Assembly (NCBI RefSeq): GCF_900141865.1
Contig: NZ_FQYW01000025.1
Coordinates: forward strand, 1-37,974
Reading direction: 5' to 3'
From: Anaerovibrio lipolyticus DSM 3074
GTDB lineage: Bacteria > Bacillota > Negativicutes > Selenomonadales > Selenomonadaceae
Length of the DNA stretch: 37,974 bases
The notes below the pieces were generated by a model. It made no database searches and was not told the DNA's origin. It saw only the letters and a program-made list of their open reading frames with translations. The position numbers and the translations under genes were made by a program. Below, one piece after another: positions 15,507-24,359 of the stretch. Positions within the stretch are counted from its first letter, which is position 1; each line of letters opens with the position of its first letter.

Positions 15507-16412
15507 ATGAGCGAGAAAAAGTTAAGTATCGGCGGTCAGGCCGTTATAGAGGGTGTAATGATGCGGGGGCCGGAAAAGGTGGCCACTGCTGTCCGTACTC
15601 CTGATAAAAAAATAGAATTGGATATCAGACCAGTCAATTCCATTAGCGATAGATTTCCTATTTTGAAGAAGCCAATGCTGCGTGGTTGTGTTTCCTTGGG
15701 GGAATCCTTGGTCATGGGCCTTCGTTCCCTGTCCTACTCTGCCCAGATGGCAGGGGAGGAGGATGAGCAGCTGACAGACAAGGAATTGGCAGGAACCATA
15801 GTATTTGCCTTTGTAATGGCAGCAGTGCTGTTTGTGGCCATTCCCACCGGGGCAGCCAAGCTGTTTCATTTTATCACTGAAGATCCTGTATTTTTAAATC
15901 TTATGGAGGGTGCTCTGCGCCTCCTGATTTTTGTTGGTTACATTGGTGCCATTTCATTGATGAAGGATATCCAGCGGGTTTTTCAATATCATGGGGCGGA
16001 GCATAAAACCATCGCCTGCTTTGAGGCTGGTGAAGCATTGACTGTGGAAAATGTGAAAAAACACACCAGACTCCATAAGCGTTGCGGTACATCCTTTTTG
16101 CTTATCGTTATGCTGGTAAGTATTTTTGTCTTTGCCTTTTTGGGGTGGCCAGATTTGTGGCTGAGAATTTTAAGCCGGGTAATACTTTTGCCGGTGGTGG
16201 CTGGTATTTCCTATGAGATTATTAAGCTGTCCGCTAATTCCGATAACTGCGTTCTGGGCTGGGCCATTAAGCCAGGTCTGTGGCTTCAGTATATGACCAC
16301 CCGGGAACCAGATGACGATATGATAGAGGTGGCCATTGAGTCAGCCAAGGCAGTTTTGCCGGAGGATAAAATCCCTGCCGGTACCGCCAATTATATACAA
16401 GATATTTCATAA
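15507..16412 (+). CDS. DUF1385 family membrane protein (YqhQ-like)
   Basis: A 301-aa protein of the DUF1385/YqhQ family, whose biochemical role is unknown. The opening IGGQAVIEGVMMRGPEKVA is the family signature. Two or more hydrophobic segments lie at about 95-120 and 130-150, and again at 200-245. The central FQYHGAEHKTIACFEAGE (near 168-185) and RCGTSFLL carry conserved His, Glu and Cys residues. Genes of this family commonly sit between rpmE and prfA in Firmicutes, as here. The distance to prfA is 30 bases, so co-transcription is likely. Confidence 0.92.
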   Translation: MSEKKLSIGGQAVIEGVMMRGPEKVATAVRTPDKKIELDIRPVNSISDRFPILKKPMLRGCVSLGESLVMGLRSLSYSAQMAGEEDEQLTDKELAGTIVFAFVMAAVLFVAIPTGAAKLFHFITEDPVFLNLMEGALRLLIFVGYIGAISLMKDIQRVFQYHGAEHKTIACFEAGEALTVENVKKHTRLHKRCGTSFLLIVMLVSIFVFAFLGWPDLWLRILSRVILLPVVAGISYEIIKLSANSDNCVLGWAIKPGLWLQYMTTREPDDDMIEVAIESAKAVLPEDKIPAGTANYIQDIS

Positions 16413-16442
16413 TACAAATTAGCGGTAAAGAGGAAACTACAC

Positions 16443-17519
16443 ATGAATATAATGGATAAATTGCAGGCGGTGGAGAATAAGTTTTTGGAGCTGGAATCCC
16501 TTATCAGTGATCCTTCTGTTTTGGAGGATATGAATAAGTGGCAGCGCTATAATCGGGAGCATTCCTCCATGCAGCCTATCATTGAAGCATACAGGGAATA
16601 CAAGACGGTATGCCAGGGCATTGAGGACAATAAGGAAATGCTCAACGAGGGAATTGATGATGATGAATTCCGTCACATGGTGGAGGATGAGCTGGCAGAT
16701 TTCAGAAAGCGCAAGGAAGAGCTGGACCAGGAGCTGCCTATTATGCTTCTTCCCAAGGATCCCAATGATGATAAAAATGTTATTGTGGAAATCCGTGGTG
16801 GCGTAGGTGGTGAGGAGGCGGCTCTCTTTGCAGGAGATTTGTTCCGCATGTATTCCCGCTATGCTGAAAGTCAGGGCTGGAAAATTAGTATTATGGATGC
16901 CAATGCCACGGAAATTGGTGGCTTCAAGGAGGTTTCCTTCGCTGTTGAGGGCTATGGTGCCTATAGCAAGCTGAAATACGAAAGCGGTACCCATCGTGTA
17001 CAGCGCGTGCCAGTTACAGAATCCGGGGGCCGCATTCATACCTCTGCCGTAACGGTGGCAGTGCTTCCGGAGGCTGACGAGGTGGATGTGGATATTCGCA
17101 ATGAGGATTTGCGCATTGATACCTACAGGGCAGGTGGTGCTGGAGGACAGTATGTAAACAAGACAGAGTCTGCCATTCGCATTACCCATTTGCCAACGGG
17201 TATTGTGGTGCAATGCCAGGATGAAAAGTCCCAGCTAAAGAATAAGGAAAAGGCTATGCGTGTTTTACGGGCCAGAGTTTTGGAGCAGGCCCAGCAGGAG
17301 CAGGCAGATACTATCGCAGCTGACAGAAAGAGCCAGGTGGGTTCCGGTGACAGAAGCGAGCGCATCAGAACCTATAATTTCCCTCAGGGCCGGGTAACGG
17401 ATCATCGTATTGGCCTCACATTGCATAAGCTGGATGCTGTAATGGATGGTCAGCTGGATGAAATTTTAAATGGTCTTATTACTGCGGACCAGGCTGAGCG
17501 CATGAAGCAGGTTGATTAA
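16443..17519 (+). CDS. prfA: Peptide chain release factor 1
   Basis: Reads UAA and UAG stop codons and triggers peptide release. At 358 aa it has normal length. The catalytic GGQ is in [14 protein letters not shown] near residues 228-240. The stop-codon reading tripeptide is PVT (in [15 protein letters not shown] near 185), fitting the RF1 PxT rule and separating it from RF2 (SPF). Its GGQ glutamine is the substrate of PrmC, encoded next. The ATG at 16443 follows AGAGGAAA. Confidence 0.97.
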   Translation: MNIMDKLQAVENKFLELESLISDPSVLEDMNKWQRYNREHSSMQPIIEAYREYKTVCQGIEDNKEMLNEGIDDDEFRHMVEDELADFRKRKEELDQELPIMLLPKDPNDDKNVIVEIRGGVGGEEAALFAGDLFRMYSRYAESQGWKISIMDANATEIGGFKEVSFAVEGYGAYSKLKYESGTHRVQRVPVTESGGRIHTSAVTVAVLPEADEVDVDIRNEDLRIDTYRAGGAGGQYVNKTESAIRITHLPTGIVVQCQDEKSQLKNKEKAMRVLRARVLEQAQQEQADTIAADRKSQVGSGDRSERIRTYNFPQGRVTDHRIGLTLHKLDAVMDGQLDEILNGLITADQAERMKQVD

Positions 17520-17544
17520 GTAAATTCGTAGGTTTGGAGATAAT

Positions 17545-18414
17545 ATGGCTGGAGAAGTTTGGACGATAGGAAAATTATTAAAATGGACTGAGGATTATTT
17601 CACCAAGGCTGGGCTGGACACCCCGCGTCTTGATGGTGAGGTGCTTCTTTGTCATGTTCTGAAAAAGGAACGTATTCATCTGTATGTTCATTTCGATCAG
17701 CCTCTGACCAAGGAAGAACTGGCCCAATATAAAGCGTGCATTAAGGAAAGGGTTCAGCATAAGCCGGTGGCTCATATCGTAGGCCATAAGGAGTTTATGG
17801 GGTTGGATTTTAAGGTGAACGAGGCTACCTTAATTCCCCGTCCCGATACAGAAATATTGGTGGAAGCGGTTATTTCCCGTCTGAAAACCGGTCAGGAGGG
17901 TGTGGGGACCATTGCGGATATTGGAACCGGCTCTGGTGCAATTTGCTTGTCGTTGTTAAATTATCTGCCTAATCTTAAGGCAGTAACCGTGGATATATCC
18001 CCTGAGGCCATAGAGGTGGCCAAGGAAAATGCCGAGCTTTTGGGTCTTTCTGATAGAGTAGAATTCTGTCAGGGGGATATGCTGGAACCTATAAAGGACA
18101 GAAGATTTACGGCCATTATATCTAACCCCCCGTATATTCCGGAAGGAGATATTGCCGGTCTGGAGCCTGATGTGAGGGATTTTGAGCCAATCTCAGCATT
18201 GGTGGCAGGTCCTGACGGACTGGATTTTTACCGCCGTCTTGTAGCTGGGGCTGGAAATATGATAGCCGATGACGGATTTTTGGCTCTTGAAATTGGCATT
18301 AATCAGGCAAAAGCTTTGGAAGCTCTGGGGCAGGAGCATGGCTGGGGCCGTTGTGAAATCGTTAAGGATTTGGCTGGTATTGACAGGGTAGTGATTTTGT
18401 GGAAACAAAAATAA
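17545..18414 (+). CDS. prmC: Release factor glutamine N5-methyltransferase
   Basis: Methylates the GGQ glutamine of release factors using S-adenosylmethionine. At 289 aa it has the N-terminal helical substrate-recognition domain (about 1-85) and a class I methyltransferase fold. DIGTGSGAICLSL near 126 binds the cofactor, and the catalytic NPPY is Asn194-Tyr197 in IISNPPYIPEGD. Immediately downstream of its substrate gene prfA, the usual pairing. The 3' end overlaps the start of tsaC by 16 bases. Confidence 0.96.
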   Translation: MAGEVWTIGKLLKWTEDYFTKAGLDTPRLDGEVLLCHVLKKERIHLYVHFDQPLTKEELAQYKACIKERVQHKPVAHIVGHKEFMGLDFKVNEATLIPRPDTEILVEAVISRLKTGQEGVGTIADIGTGSGAICLSLLNYLPNLKAVTVDISPEAIEVAKENAELLGLSDRVEFCQGDMLEPIKDRRFTAIISNPPYIPEGDIAGLEPDVRDFEPISALVAGPDGLDFYRRLVAGAGNMIADDGFLALEIGINQAKALEALGQEHGWGRCEIVKDLAGIDRVVILWKQK

Positions 18415-19043
18415 TTTCTATAAATGATGTGCAAAAGAATATGGAGTCCATAAGGGAAGCTGCAAAAATGCTGAGAAATGGACAGCTGGTGGCTATTCCA
18501 ACTGAAACAGTATATGGACTGGCGGCTAACGGATTGGATGAGGTGGCTGTTAAGTCCCTATACGATGCCAAGGAGCGACCATATTATAAGGCATTTTCCC
18601 TGCAGGTGGCTGATGTGAACATGGTAAAGGATATTGCTGCACGGGTTCCAGATATGGCGTTGAAGCTCTTTGAGCGATTCTGCCCTGGACCAATTACCAT
18701 CGTACTTCCAAGAAAAAGCAATATTCCTAAACGGGTAACTGGAGGTAAATCCACTGTGGGCATAAGAATTCCGGATAATGAAATTGCCCTGGCAGTGCTT
18801 AGGGAAGCAGGGGTACCTTTGGCAGTACCCAGTGCCAATATTTCTGCTCATCCAAGTCCTACTTCTGCCAAGATGGTATACGATGATATGAAGGGCTTGA
18901 TTCCCCTTATTTTAGATGGCGGTCCATGTAATCTGGGGATAGAATCTACTATAGTGGACTGTACTGGTGATGAACCAATGATTATACGCCATGGGGCGAT
19001 ATCGGAAAAAGAAATAATGGAATGTGTTAGCGGGGAAAAATAA
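18399..19043 (+). CDS. tsaC: L-threonylcarbamoyladenylate synthase (TsaC/YrdC family)
   Basis: Makes threonylcarbamoyl-AMP from threonine, bicarbonate and ATP for the t6A37 modification of tRNAs that read ANN codons. This 214-aa form is the short YrdC-domain type without the C-terminal Sua5 domain. Visible motifs are IPTETVYGLAANG (near 30-42), KERP (usually KGRP or KxRP), and VPSANISAHPSPTS near 143-156. After KERP the usual NPL-type segment is replaced by YYKAFSLQ, a mild departure. Start is GTG at 18399 inside the end of prmC, so expression is probably coupled. Confidence 0.92.
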   Translation: METKIISINDVQKNMESIREAAKMLRNGQLVAIPTETVYGLAANGLDEVAVKSLYDAKERPYYKAFSLQVADVNMVKDIAARVPDMALKLFERFCPGPITIVLPRKSNIPKRVTGGKSTVGIRIPDNEIALAVLREAGVPLAVPSANISAHPSPTSAKMVYDDMKGLIPLILDGGPCNLGIESTIVDCTGDEPMIIRHGAISEKEIMECVSGEK

Positions 19044-19117
19044 ATATTTTTTCCCGTTAATCTATGTTACAATGACTTTGTGTGAAAATATGACAACCAA
19101 AAGGAGTAAGGCCAGTT

Positions 19118-19564
19118 ATGAAAATTGTTATAGGCTGTGACCATGGTGCTTTGGAGCTAAAGAAGGAAGTGCTGAAGGTTTTGGCAGAGTTTAAGGATAT
19201 TGCGACTGAGGATGTGGGGACTTTTGATGCCGAGTCTGTGGATTATCCTGATATTGCTGAAAAGGTATGTGGAAAAATCACCAAGGGTGAGGCTGACAGA
19301 GGTATCGTCCTTTGCGGAACTGGTATCGGCATTTCTATTGCAGCCAATAAAATAAAGGGGATTCGGGCAGCTCTTTGCGGAGATGTTTTTTCTGCCCGCA
19401 TGTCCAGAGAACATAATGATGCCAATGTATTGGCCATGGGAGGTCGGGTTACTGGTTTTGGCCCAGCCGGGGAAATTGTGAGAACATGGGTTACCACAGA
19501 GTTTTCTCAGGGGGAGCGCCATATTCGCCGCATTGAAAAAATGATGGCGTTGGAAAATAAATGA
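19118..19564 (+). CDS. rpiB: Ribose-5-phosphate isomerase B
   Basis: Interconverts ribose 5-phosphate and ribulose 5-phosphate in the pentose phosphate pathway. At 148 aa, it opens with [14 protein letters not shown], whose Asp and His bind the sugar phosphate. The catalytic cysteine is Cys66 in [13 protein letters not shown], and [15 protein letters not shown] near 100 closes the active site. RpiB and not the allose type is inferred from context. AAAGGAG precedes the ATG. The end overlaps a weak in-frame ATG of glyA, and the real glyA start lies 29 bases further on. Confidence 0.95.
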   Translation: MKIVIGCDHGALELKKEVLKVLAEFKDIATEDVGTFDAESVDYPDIAEKVCGKITKGEADRGIVLCGTGIGISIAANKIKGIRAALCGDVFSARMSREHNDANVLAMGGRVTGFGPAGEIVRTWVTTEFSQGERHIRRIEKMMALENK

Positions 19565-19593
19565 TACCTATCGTATTTAAGGAGGAGTCAGTA

Positions 19594-20841
19594 ATGAGCT
19601 TAATGGATGATTTGAAGGTTGTTGATCCTGAAATTGCTGAGGTTATTGATGCAGAGTTGAGCCGCCAGCGCAACAAGCTGGAGCTTATTGCATCTGAAAA
19701 TATTGTCAGCTCCGCTGTTATGGCAGCCCAGGGCAGTGTTCTTACCAACAAATACGCTGAAGGCTATCCAGGCAAGCGTTATTATGGTGGCTGTGAACAC
19801 GTGGATGTGATTGAGCAGCTGGCCATTGATCGCGCAAAAAAACTCTTTGGTGCTGAGTATGCCAATGTGCAGCCCCATTCCGGAGCCCAGGCTAATATGG
19901 CGGTGTTCTTTGCATTGCTGACTCCCGGGGATACTGTAATGGGCCTGAACCTCACAGATGGCGGTCATCTTACCCATGGTAGCCCTGTAAATATGTCCGG
20001 CAAGTATTTCAAGATTGTTCCTTACGGTGTAAGTGAAGGCTCTGAACAGCTGGATTACGATGAAATTCAGAGAATTGCCAATGAATGTAAGCCAAAGCTG
20101 ATTGTGGCCGGAGCCTCCGCCTATGCCCGCGTTCTTGATTTCCCACGTTTGGCTGAGATTGCCCATTCTGTAGGGGCTTATCTCATGGTGGACATTGCTC
20201 ATATTGCTGGCCTGGTGGCCACCGGACTTCATCCATCCCCAATACCTTACGCAGATGTGGTAACTACCACTACTCATAAGACATTGCGTGGCCCTCGTGG
20301 TGGTCTGATTCTTTGTAAGGATGCAGAATTTGGCAAGCAGTTTAATAAGGCCATTTTCCCTGGTATTCAGGGCGGTCCTCTTATGCATGTTATTGCAGCT
20401 AAGGCTGTGGCCTTTAAAGAGGCACTGTCCCCAGAGTTTAAGGAATATGCCCAGCAGATTATAAAGAATGCCAGTGCTCTCGCCAAGACCCTCACTGAAA
20501 AGGGATTCCGTATTGTTTCCGGCGGTACTGACAATCACCTGATGCTGGTGGATCTTACCAATAAAAACATCACTGGTAAGGTGGCTCAGAATGTTTTGGA
20601 TGAGGTGGGCATTACTGCCAACAAAAACACCATTCCCTTTGAGAAGCTGAGTCCGTTTGTTACCAGTGGTATTCGTCTTGGTTCTCCGGCCCTCACTACT
20701 CGTGGGTTTAAGGAAGAGGATATGGTTGAAGTGGGCAATATTATCGCTTTGGCTTTAGACAATCCGGAGGATGAGGCAGCAAAGGCTCAGGCCCGTGAAA
20801 GGGTAGCAGCACTTTGTAAGAAATATCCATTGTATGAATGA
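19594..20841 (+). CDS. glyA: Serine hydroxymethyltransferase
   Basis: A pyridoxal-phosphate enzyme moving the one-carbon unit between serine/glycine and tetrahydrofolate. 415 aa. Recognisable parts are [13 protein letters not shown] near 26-38, [15 protein letters not shown] near 50-64, [14 protein letters not shown] near 91, the DIAHIAGLV cofactor region, and Lys229 in [14 protein letters not shown], which forms the internal aldimine. The frame is open from 19561, but AAGGAGGAG stands right before ATG at 19594, which gives the normal N-terminus. Adjacent to rpiB and upp as in other Firmicutes. Confidence 0.97.
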   Translation: MSLMDDLKVVDPEIAEVIDAELSRQRNKLELIASENIVSSAVMAAQGSVLTNKYAEGYPGKRYYGGCEHVDVIEQLAIDRAKKLFGAEYANVQPHSGAQANMAVFFALLTPGDTVMGLNLTDGGHLTHGSPVNMSGKYFKIVPYGVSEGSEQLDYDEIQRIANECKPKLIVAGASAYARVLDFPRLAEIAHSVGAYLMVDIAHIAGLVATGLHPSPIPYADVVTTTTHKTLRGPRGGLILCKDAEFGKQFNKAIFPGIQGGPLMHVIAAKAVAFKEALSPEFKEYAQQIIKNASALAKTLTEKGFRIVSGGTDNHLMLVDLTNKNITGKVAQNVLDEVGITANKNTIPFEKLSPFVTSGIRLGSPALTTRGFKEEDMVEVGNIIALALDNPEDEAAKAQARERVAALCKKYPLYE

Positions 20842-20847
20842 TGGGAA

Positions 20848-20890
20848 GTTTTTTCATTAAGTGGAAAAACATGAGTAATGGCGTTATAAC
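20848..20890 (+). promoter_or_regulatory. Hairpin-promoter element between glyA and upp, first copy
   Basis: Inverted repeat GTTTTTTC (20848-20855) and GGAAAAAC (20863-20870) is followed directly by ATGAGTAATGGCGTTATAAC. It matches the family core, with TATAAC in the -10 position. It begins seven bases after the glyA stop. Confidence 0.55.
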
Positions 20891-20932
20891 ACACAATGAC
20901 GCTTTGGGCGTGTTGAAACGCTCGATATGTAT

Positions 20933-20971
20933 ATTTTGCTTATGGCAAAATTTGAACAACTGCGTTATAAT
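20933..20971 (+). promoter_or_regulatory. Hairpin-promoter element upstream of upp, second copy
   Basis: Inverted repeat ATTTTGCT / GGCAAAAT (20933-20940, 20944-20951, one G-U) is followed by TTGAACAACTGCGTTATAAT, with TATAAT at 20966-20971. That is about 40 bases before the upp start and is the likely upp promoter. It is in tandem with the copy at 20848-20890. Confidence 0.65.
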
Positions 20972-21012
20972 GACAGGTGAATAAAAACAATCGAATCTCT
21001 AGGAGGAGAAAT

Positions 21013-21648
21013 ATGTCAGATATTAAAGCAACAGTAGTAGATCATCCATTAATCCAGCACAAGCTCACCATTATGCGTAAGAAGGACACTCCATCTAAGG
21101 ATTTCCGTCAGCTGCTGGAAGAGATTGCTATGCTCATGACTTATGAAGTAACCCGTGATTTTCCACTGGAAGAAATTGATATTGAAACTCCTGTAGCAAA
21201 ATGCAAGGCAAAGGTTCTTGCTGGCAAGAAGGTTGGTGTCGTTCCAATTCTCCGTGCAGGTTTGGGCCTTTTGAGCGGTGTTGTAAACATGATTCCATCT
21301 GCCCGTGTTGGTCATGTAGGTATGTACCGTGACCCTGCAACTCTGAAGCCAGTAGAATATTACTGCAAGCTGCCAGGGGATGTAGCTGAGCGTACTCTGA
21401 TCGTTGTGGATCCTATGCTGGCTACTGGTGGTTCCGCTGCCGCTGCCCTTACCCTGTTGAAGGAAAAGGGCGCCAAGAACATTATTCTTATGTGCTTGGT
21501 GGCTGCTCCTGAGGGTATAAAGGTTATTAATGAGGAGCATCCTGATGTTCCTGTATACGTTGCAGCTATCGATGAATGCCTTAACGAAAAGGGCTATATC
21601 GTACCAGGCCTCGGTGATGCTGGCGATAGAATCTTTGGTACTCTGTAA
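21013..21648 (+). CDS. upp: Uracil phosphoribosyltransferase
   Basis: Salvages uracil to UMP using PRPP. 211 aa. Visible are [12 protein letters not shown] near residues 10-21, [12 protein letters not shown] near 75 (substrate loop), [12 protein letters not shown] near 128 (PRPP motif) and the C-terminal [13 protein letters not shown] that binds uracil. The frame is open to a GTG at 20977, but AGGAGGAGAA precedes ATG at 21013, which gives the normal N-terminus. It has its own promoter and terminator. Confidence 0.97.
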   Translation: MSDIKATVVDHPLIQHKLTIMRKKDTPSKDFRQLLEEIAMLMTYEVTRDFPLEEIDIETPVAKCKAKVLAGKKVGVVPILRAGLGLLSGVVNMIPSARVGHVGMYRDPATLKPVEYYCKLPGDVAERTLIVVDPMLATGGSAAAALTLLKEKGAKNIILMCLVAAPEGIKVINEEHPDVPVYVAAIDECLNEKGYIVPGLGDAGDRIFGTL

Positions 21649-21668
21649 TTTGAATACGGCTGATATTT

Positions 21669-21710
21669 CTGCCGGCTGGTGCATAATCTGTGCCGGTCGG
21701 CAGTTTTTTA
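21669..21710 (+). terminator. upp terminator
   Basis: An 11-bp stem with two G-U pairs (21669-21679 with 21693-21703), followed by Ts. Confidence 0.85.
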
Positions 21711-21727
21711 TATGAGGGGGGGATTTT

Positions 21728-22909
21728 ATGCAGAATTTTGAATTTTATTGTCCGACTGAAATTGTCTTTGGAAAAGGGGCTGAAGACAAGCTGGCAGAGA
21801 AAATAAGGCAATATGGTGGTACCAAGGTGTTTCTGCTTTATGGAGGAGGCAGTATCGAAAAAAGTGGCCTTCTGAAAAGAATTGAGGATAATCTGAACGA
21901 AGCAGATATTGAATTTGAAGCCATGGGCGGTGTCCAGCCAAATCCTGTGTTGTCCTTTGCCCGTGAAGCAACAGCAGAAGCATTGGAATTTGATGCTGAT
22001 ATGGTGTTGGCTGTGGGGGGCGGCAGTGTTATTGATTCCGCCAAGGCTGTGGCAGTAGGATTGGCAAATCCTGATGTGGATATTGCGGAATATTGGGAAC
22101 AGGGACGGGAAATTGAGTCCTGTGCCCCTATCGGTGTGGTACTGACGATTTCTGCCGCTGGCAGCGAGACCAGTGATTCTGCAGTTCTTACCATTGATGG
22201 GACTGGAAAAAAAGGTGGTGCCCACAGCGATATTATTCGCCCGGATTTTGCTATTATGAATCCGGAGCTGACCTTCACTTTGCCACCATTCCAGATAGCG
22301 TGCGGTGTGGCGGATATTCTTATGCACACCCTGGAACGGTATATTACCCATACGGAGGGAAATTTGTTCACTGATTTGGTGGCAGAGGCTCTAATGAAGA
22401 ATGTGATTCAGCAGGGGCGCATTGCAGTTGCCAACCGCAAAAATTATGAGGCAATGAGCGAAATTATGTGGTGTGGCAGTGTTTCACATAATGGATTTAC
22501 AGGACTTGGCCGGGAAAAGGAGTTTTCCGCCCATAAGCTTGGGCATGTATTGAGCGGCTTATATAATGTAACTCATGGAGCGTCATTGACTGTAATGTGG
22601 CCGGCCTGGGCAAAATACGTATATGAGGATAATCCTGAGCGTTTTGCCAAGTATGCAGAAAAGGTCTGGGGCGTAAATGCAGGCACTGTTTATGAGCGCT
22701 CCAGGGCAGGCATTCGTTTGACTATGGAATTCTTTGAGCAAATTGGTTTGCCAACTAACTTCACAAAATTGGGTATTGGTGTCAAGAATACCGAAGAAAT
22801 AGAGAAGCTGGCTGATATTTGCACTTCCAATGGCACTAAGAAAGCCGGTGTATTCCATCCAATGGACAAAAAGGATGTTATTGCCATTTATGAAAGTGTA
22901 AACAGATAA
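21728..22909 (+). CDS. Iron-containing alcohol dehydrogenase (butanol dehydrogenase-like)
   Basis: A group III, metal-dependent NAD(P)H alcohol dehydrogenase of 393 aa. It resembles the Firmicute butanol dehydrogenase/YugJ branch. The Rossmann-like part carries AVGGGSVIDSAKAVA near 97-111 (cofactor loop), and TISAAGSETSDSAV follows near 140. The iron site is read from GVADILMHTLERY (Asp and His) and from HKLGHVLSGLYNVTHG (two His) near 263-278. It would reduce aldehydes such as butanal to alcohols to dispose of reducing power; the true substrate cannot be read. GAGGGGGG precedes the ATG. It is monocistronic between two terminators. Confidence 0.93.
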   Translation: MQNFEFYCPTEIVFGKGAEDKLAEKIRQYGGTKVFLLYGGGSIEKSGLLKRIEDNLNEADIEFEAMGGVQPNPVLSFAREATAEALEFDADMVLAVGGGSVIDSAKAVAVGLANPDVDIAEYWEQGREIESCAPIGVVLTISAAGSETSDSAVLTIDGTGKKGGAHSDIIRPDFAIMNPELTFTLPPFQIACGVADILMHTLERYITHTEGNLFTDLVAEALMKNVIQQGRIAVANRKNYEAMSEIMWCGSVSHNGFTGLGREKEFSAHKLGHVLSGLYNVTHGASLTVMWPAWAKYVYEDNPERFAKYAEKVWGVNAGTVYERSRAGIRLTMEFFEQIGLPTNFTKLGIGVKNTEEIEKLADICTSNGTKKAGVFHPMDKKDVIAIYESVNR

Positions 22910-22924
22910 TAATTTATATTTTGC

Positions 22925-22950
22925 AGGGACCGTCAACTGGTCCCTTTTTC
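22925..22950 (+). terminator. Alcohol dehydrogenase terminator
   Basis: AGGGACC (22925-22931) with GGTCCCT (22939-22945), followed by a T run. Confidence 0.85.
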
Positions 22951-22997
22951 TTTTTTATAAGGCCGAATTTGCCTGTAGAATGGTTTATTTTTCCTAC

Positions 22998-23026
22998 TTG
23001 CATGCGCCTATCATCCATGTTATGAT
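22998..23026 (+). promoter_or_regulatory. murA promoter
   Basis: TTGCAT (22998-23003), 17-nt spacer and TATGAT (23021-23026), 50 bases before murA. The same TTGCAT -35 is seen before rpmE. Confidence 0.55.
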
Positions 23027-23076
23027 TAAGTGTGCTATGTTCGAAAACTGTGCCTATTTTAGGAGGATTTACATAA

Positions 23077-24342
23077 ATGGAGAAATTGATCATAAATGGT
23101 GGTAAGCGTCTCAAGGGACGGGTAAAGATCAGCGGTGCCAAAAATGCGGTACTGCCTATTATTGCCGCTGCCTTGCTGGGACAGGAATCACCAAGCCGTT
23201 TGGAGGAAGTTCCAGCTCTCGATGATGTGCACACTCTTACTGAAGTGTTAAAGCAGCTGGGAGTGAAGGCTGAGTTTAATGCAGATAAGAATACCCTTTT
23301 GGTGGACAGCTCTGAAATTACCAGCTGTGAGGCACCTTATGATTTGGTTCGGAAAATGCGTGCTTCTTTCCTTATTATTGGTCCATTACTGGCCCGCTAT
23401 GGCAAGGCAAAAATTTCTATGCCAGGTGGATGCGCTATCGGTACCCGACCAATTGATTTACATCTCAAAGGCTTTGAGGCCCTTGGTGCAGATATCAATA
23501 TTGGTCATGGCTTTATTGAAGCCCATGCACCAAATGGCTTAAAGGGAGCCCGTATATATTTGGACTTCCCAAGTGTGGGTGCAACTGAAAATATTATTAT
23601 GGCTGCATGTATGGCAGAAGGCCAGACAATTATTGAAAATCCTGCTCAGGAGCCTGAGATTATTGACTTGGCTAACTATCTTAATGTAATGGGTGCCAAC
23701 ATTCGCGGTGCTGGTACAAATGTTATAAAAATCGATGGTGTTAAGTGCCTTACGGGCAAGAATTACACTATTATTCCTGACCGTATTGAAGCAGGCACCT
23801 ATATGGTGGCTGCAGCTATGACTAAGGGCGATGTGTTTATTGAAAATGCCATTTCTGAGCATTTGAAGCCTGTTATTGCCAAGCTGAAGGAAGCTGGCGT
23901 AACTATCGAGGAGCATATTGACGGCATTCGGGTAACCTGTGATAAGGCTACTAAGGCTGTAGATATTAAGACTATGCCATATCCTGGCTTTCCAACTGAT
24001 ATGCAGGCACAGTTCATGGCCATGCTGACGGTTTCTGAGGGAACTGGCATGGTTACGGAAACAGTATTTGAAAATCGTTTCATGCATGTTGATGAACTGA
24101 AACGTATGGGAGCAAATATTAAAATTGATGGTCGCACCTCCACTGTTGAAGGTGTGCCTTCTCTTACCGGCTGTCAGGTTAAGGCTACTGACCTTCGTGC
24201 CGGTGCGGCTATGGTTCTGGCTGGCTTGGTGGCTGAAGGCGAGACTGCCGTTGGCTATATCCATCATATTGACAGGGGCTACGACAATCTTGTGGCAAAG
24301 CTCATTGGCTTGGGTGCTGATATCCGTCGAGTGGACGTATAA
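23077..24342 (+). CDS. murA: UDP-N-acetylglucosamine 1-carboxyvinyltransferase
   Basis: First committed step of peptidoglycan synthesis, adding enolpyruvate to UDP-GlcNAc. At 421 aa it has normal length. [14 protein letters not shown] (near 19-32) has the conserved Lys-Asn pair. The catalytic cysteine (Cys119) is in [15 protein letters not shown], and a Cys here predicts fosfomycin sensitivity in this family. [14 protein letters not shown] (near 302) has the catalytic Asp. AGGAGG precedes ATG at 23077. The next gene starts 17 bases after its stop, so the two are likely co-transcribed. Confidence 0.97.
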   Translation: MEKLIINGGKRLKGRVKISGAKNAVLPIIAAALLGQESPSRLEEVPALDDVHTLTEVLKQLGVKAEFNADKNTLLVDSSEITSCEAPYDLVRKMRASFLIIGPLLARYGKAKISMPGGCAIGTRPIDLHLKGFEALGADINIGHGFIEAHAPNGLKGARIYLDFPSVGATENIIMAACMAEGQTIIENPAQEPEIIDLANYLNVMGANIRGAGTNVIKIDGVKCLTGKNYTIIPDRIEAGTYMVAAAMTKGDVFIENAISEHLKPVIAKLKEAGVTIEEHIDGIRVTCDKATKAVDIKTMPYPGFPTDMQAQFMAMLTVSEGTGMVTETVFENRFMHVDELKRMGANIKIDGRTSTVEGVPSLTGCQVKATDLRAGAAMVLAGLVAEGETAVGYIHHIDRGYDNLVAKLIGLGADIRRVDV

Positions 24343-24359
24343 GGATAAAGGAGTATTTA

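Noticed and set aside
19600-20538. Long open frame (312 codons) antisense to glyA
   Set aside because: It lies entirely opposite a strongly conserved enzyme gene, has no ribosome site and its composition is the shadow of glyA codon use.
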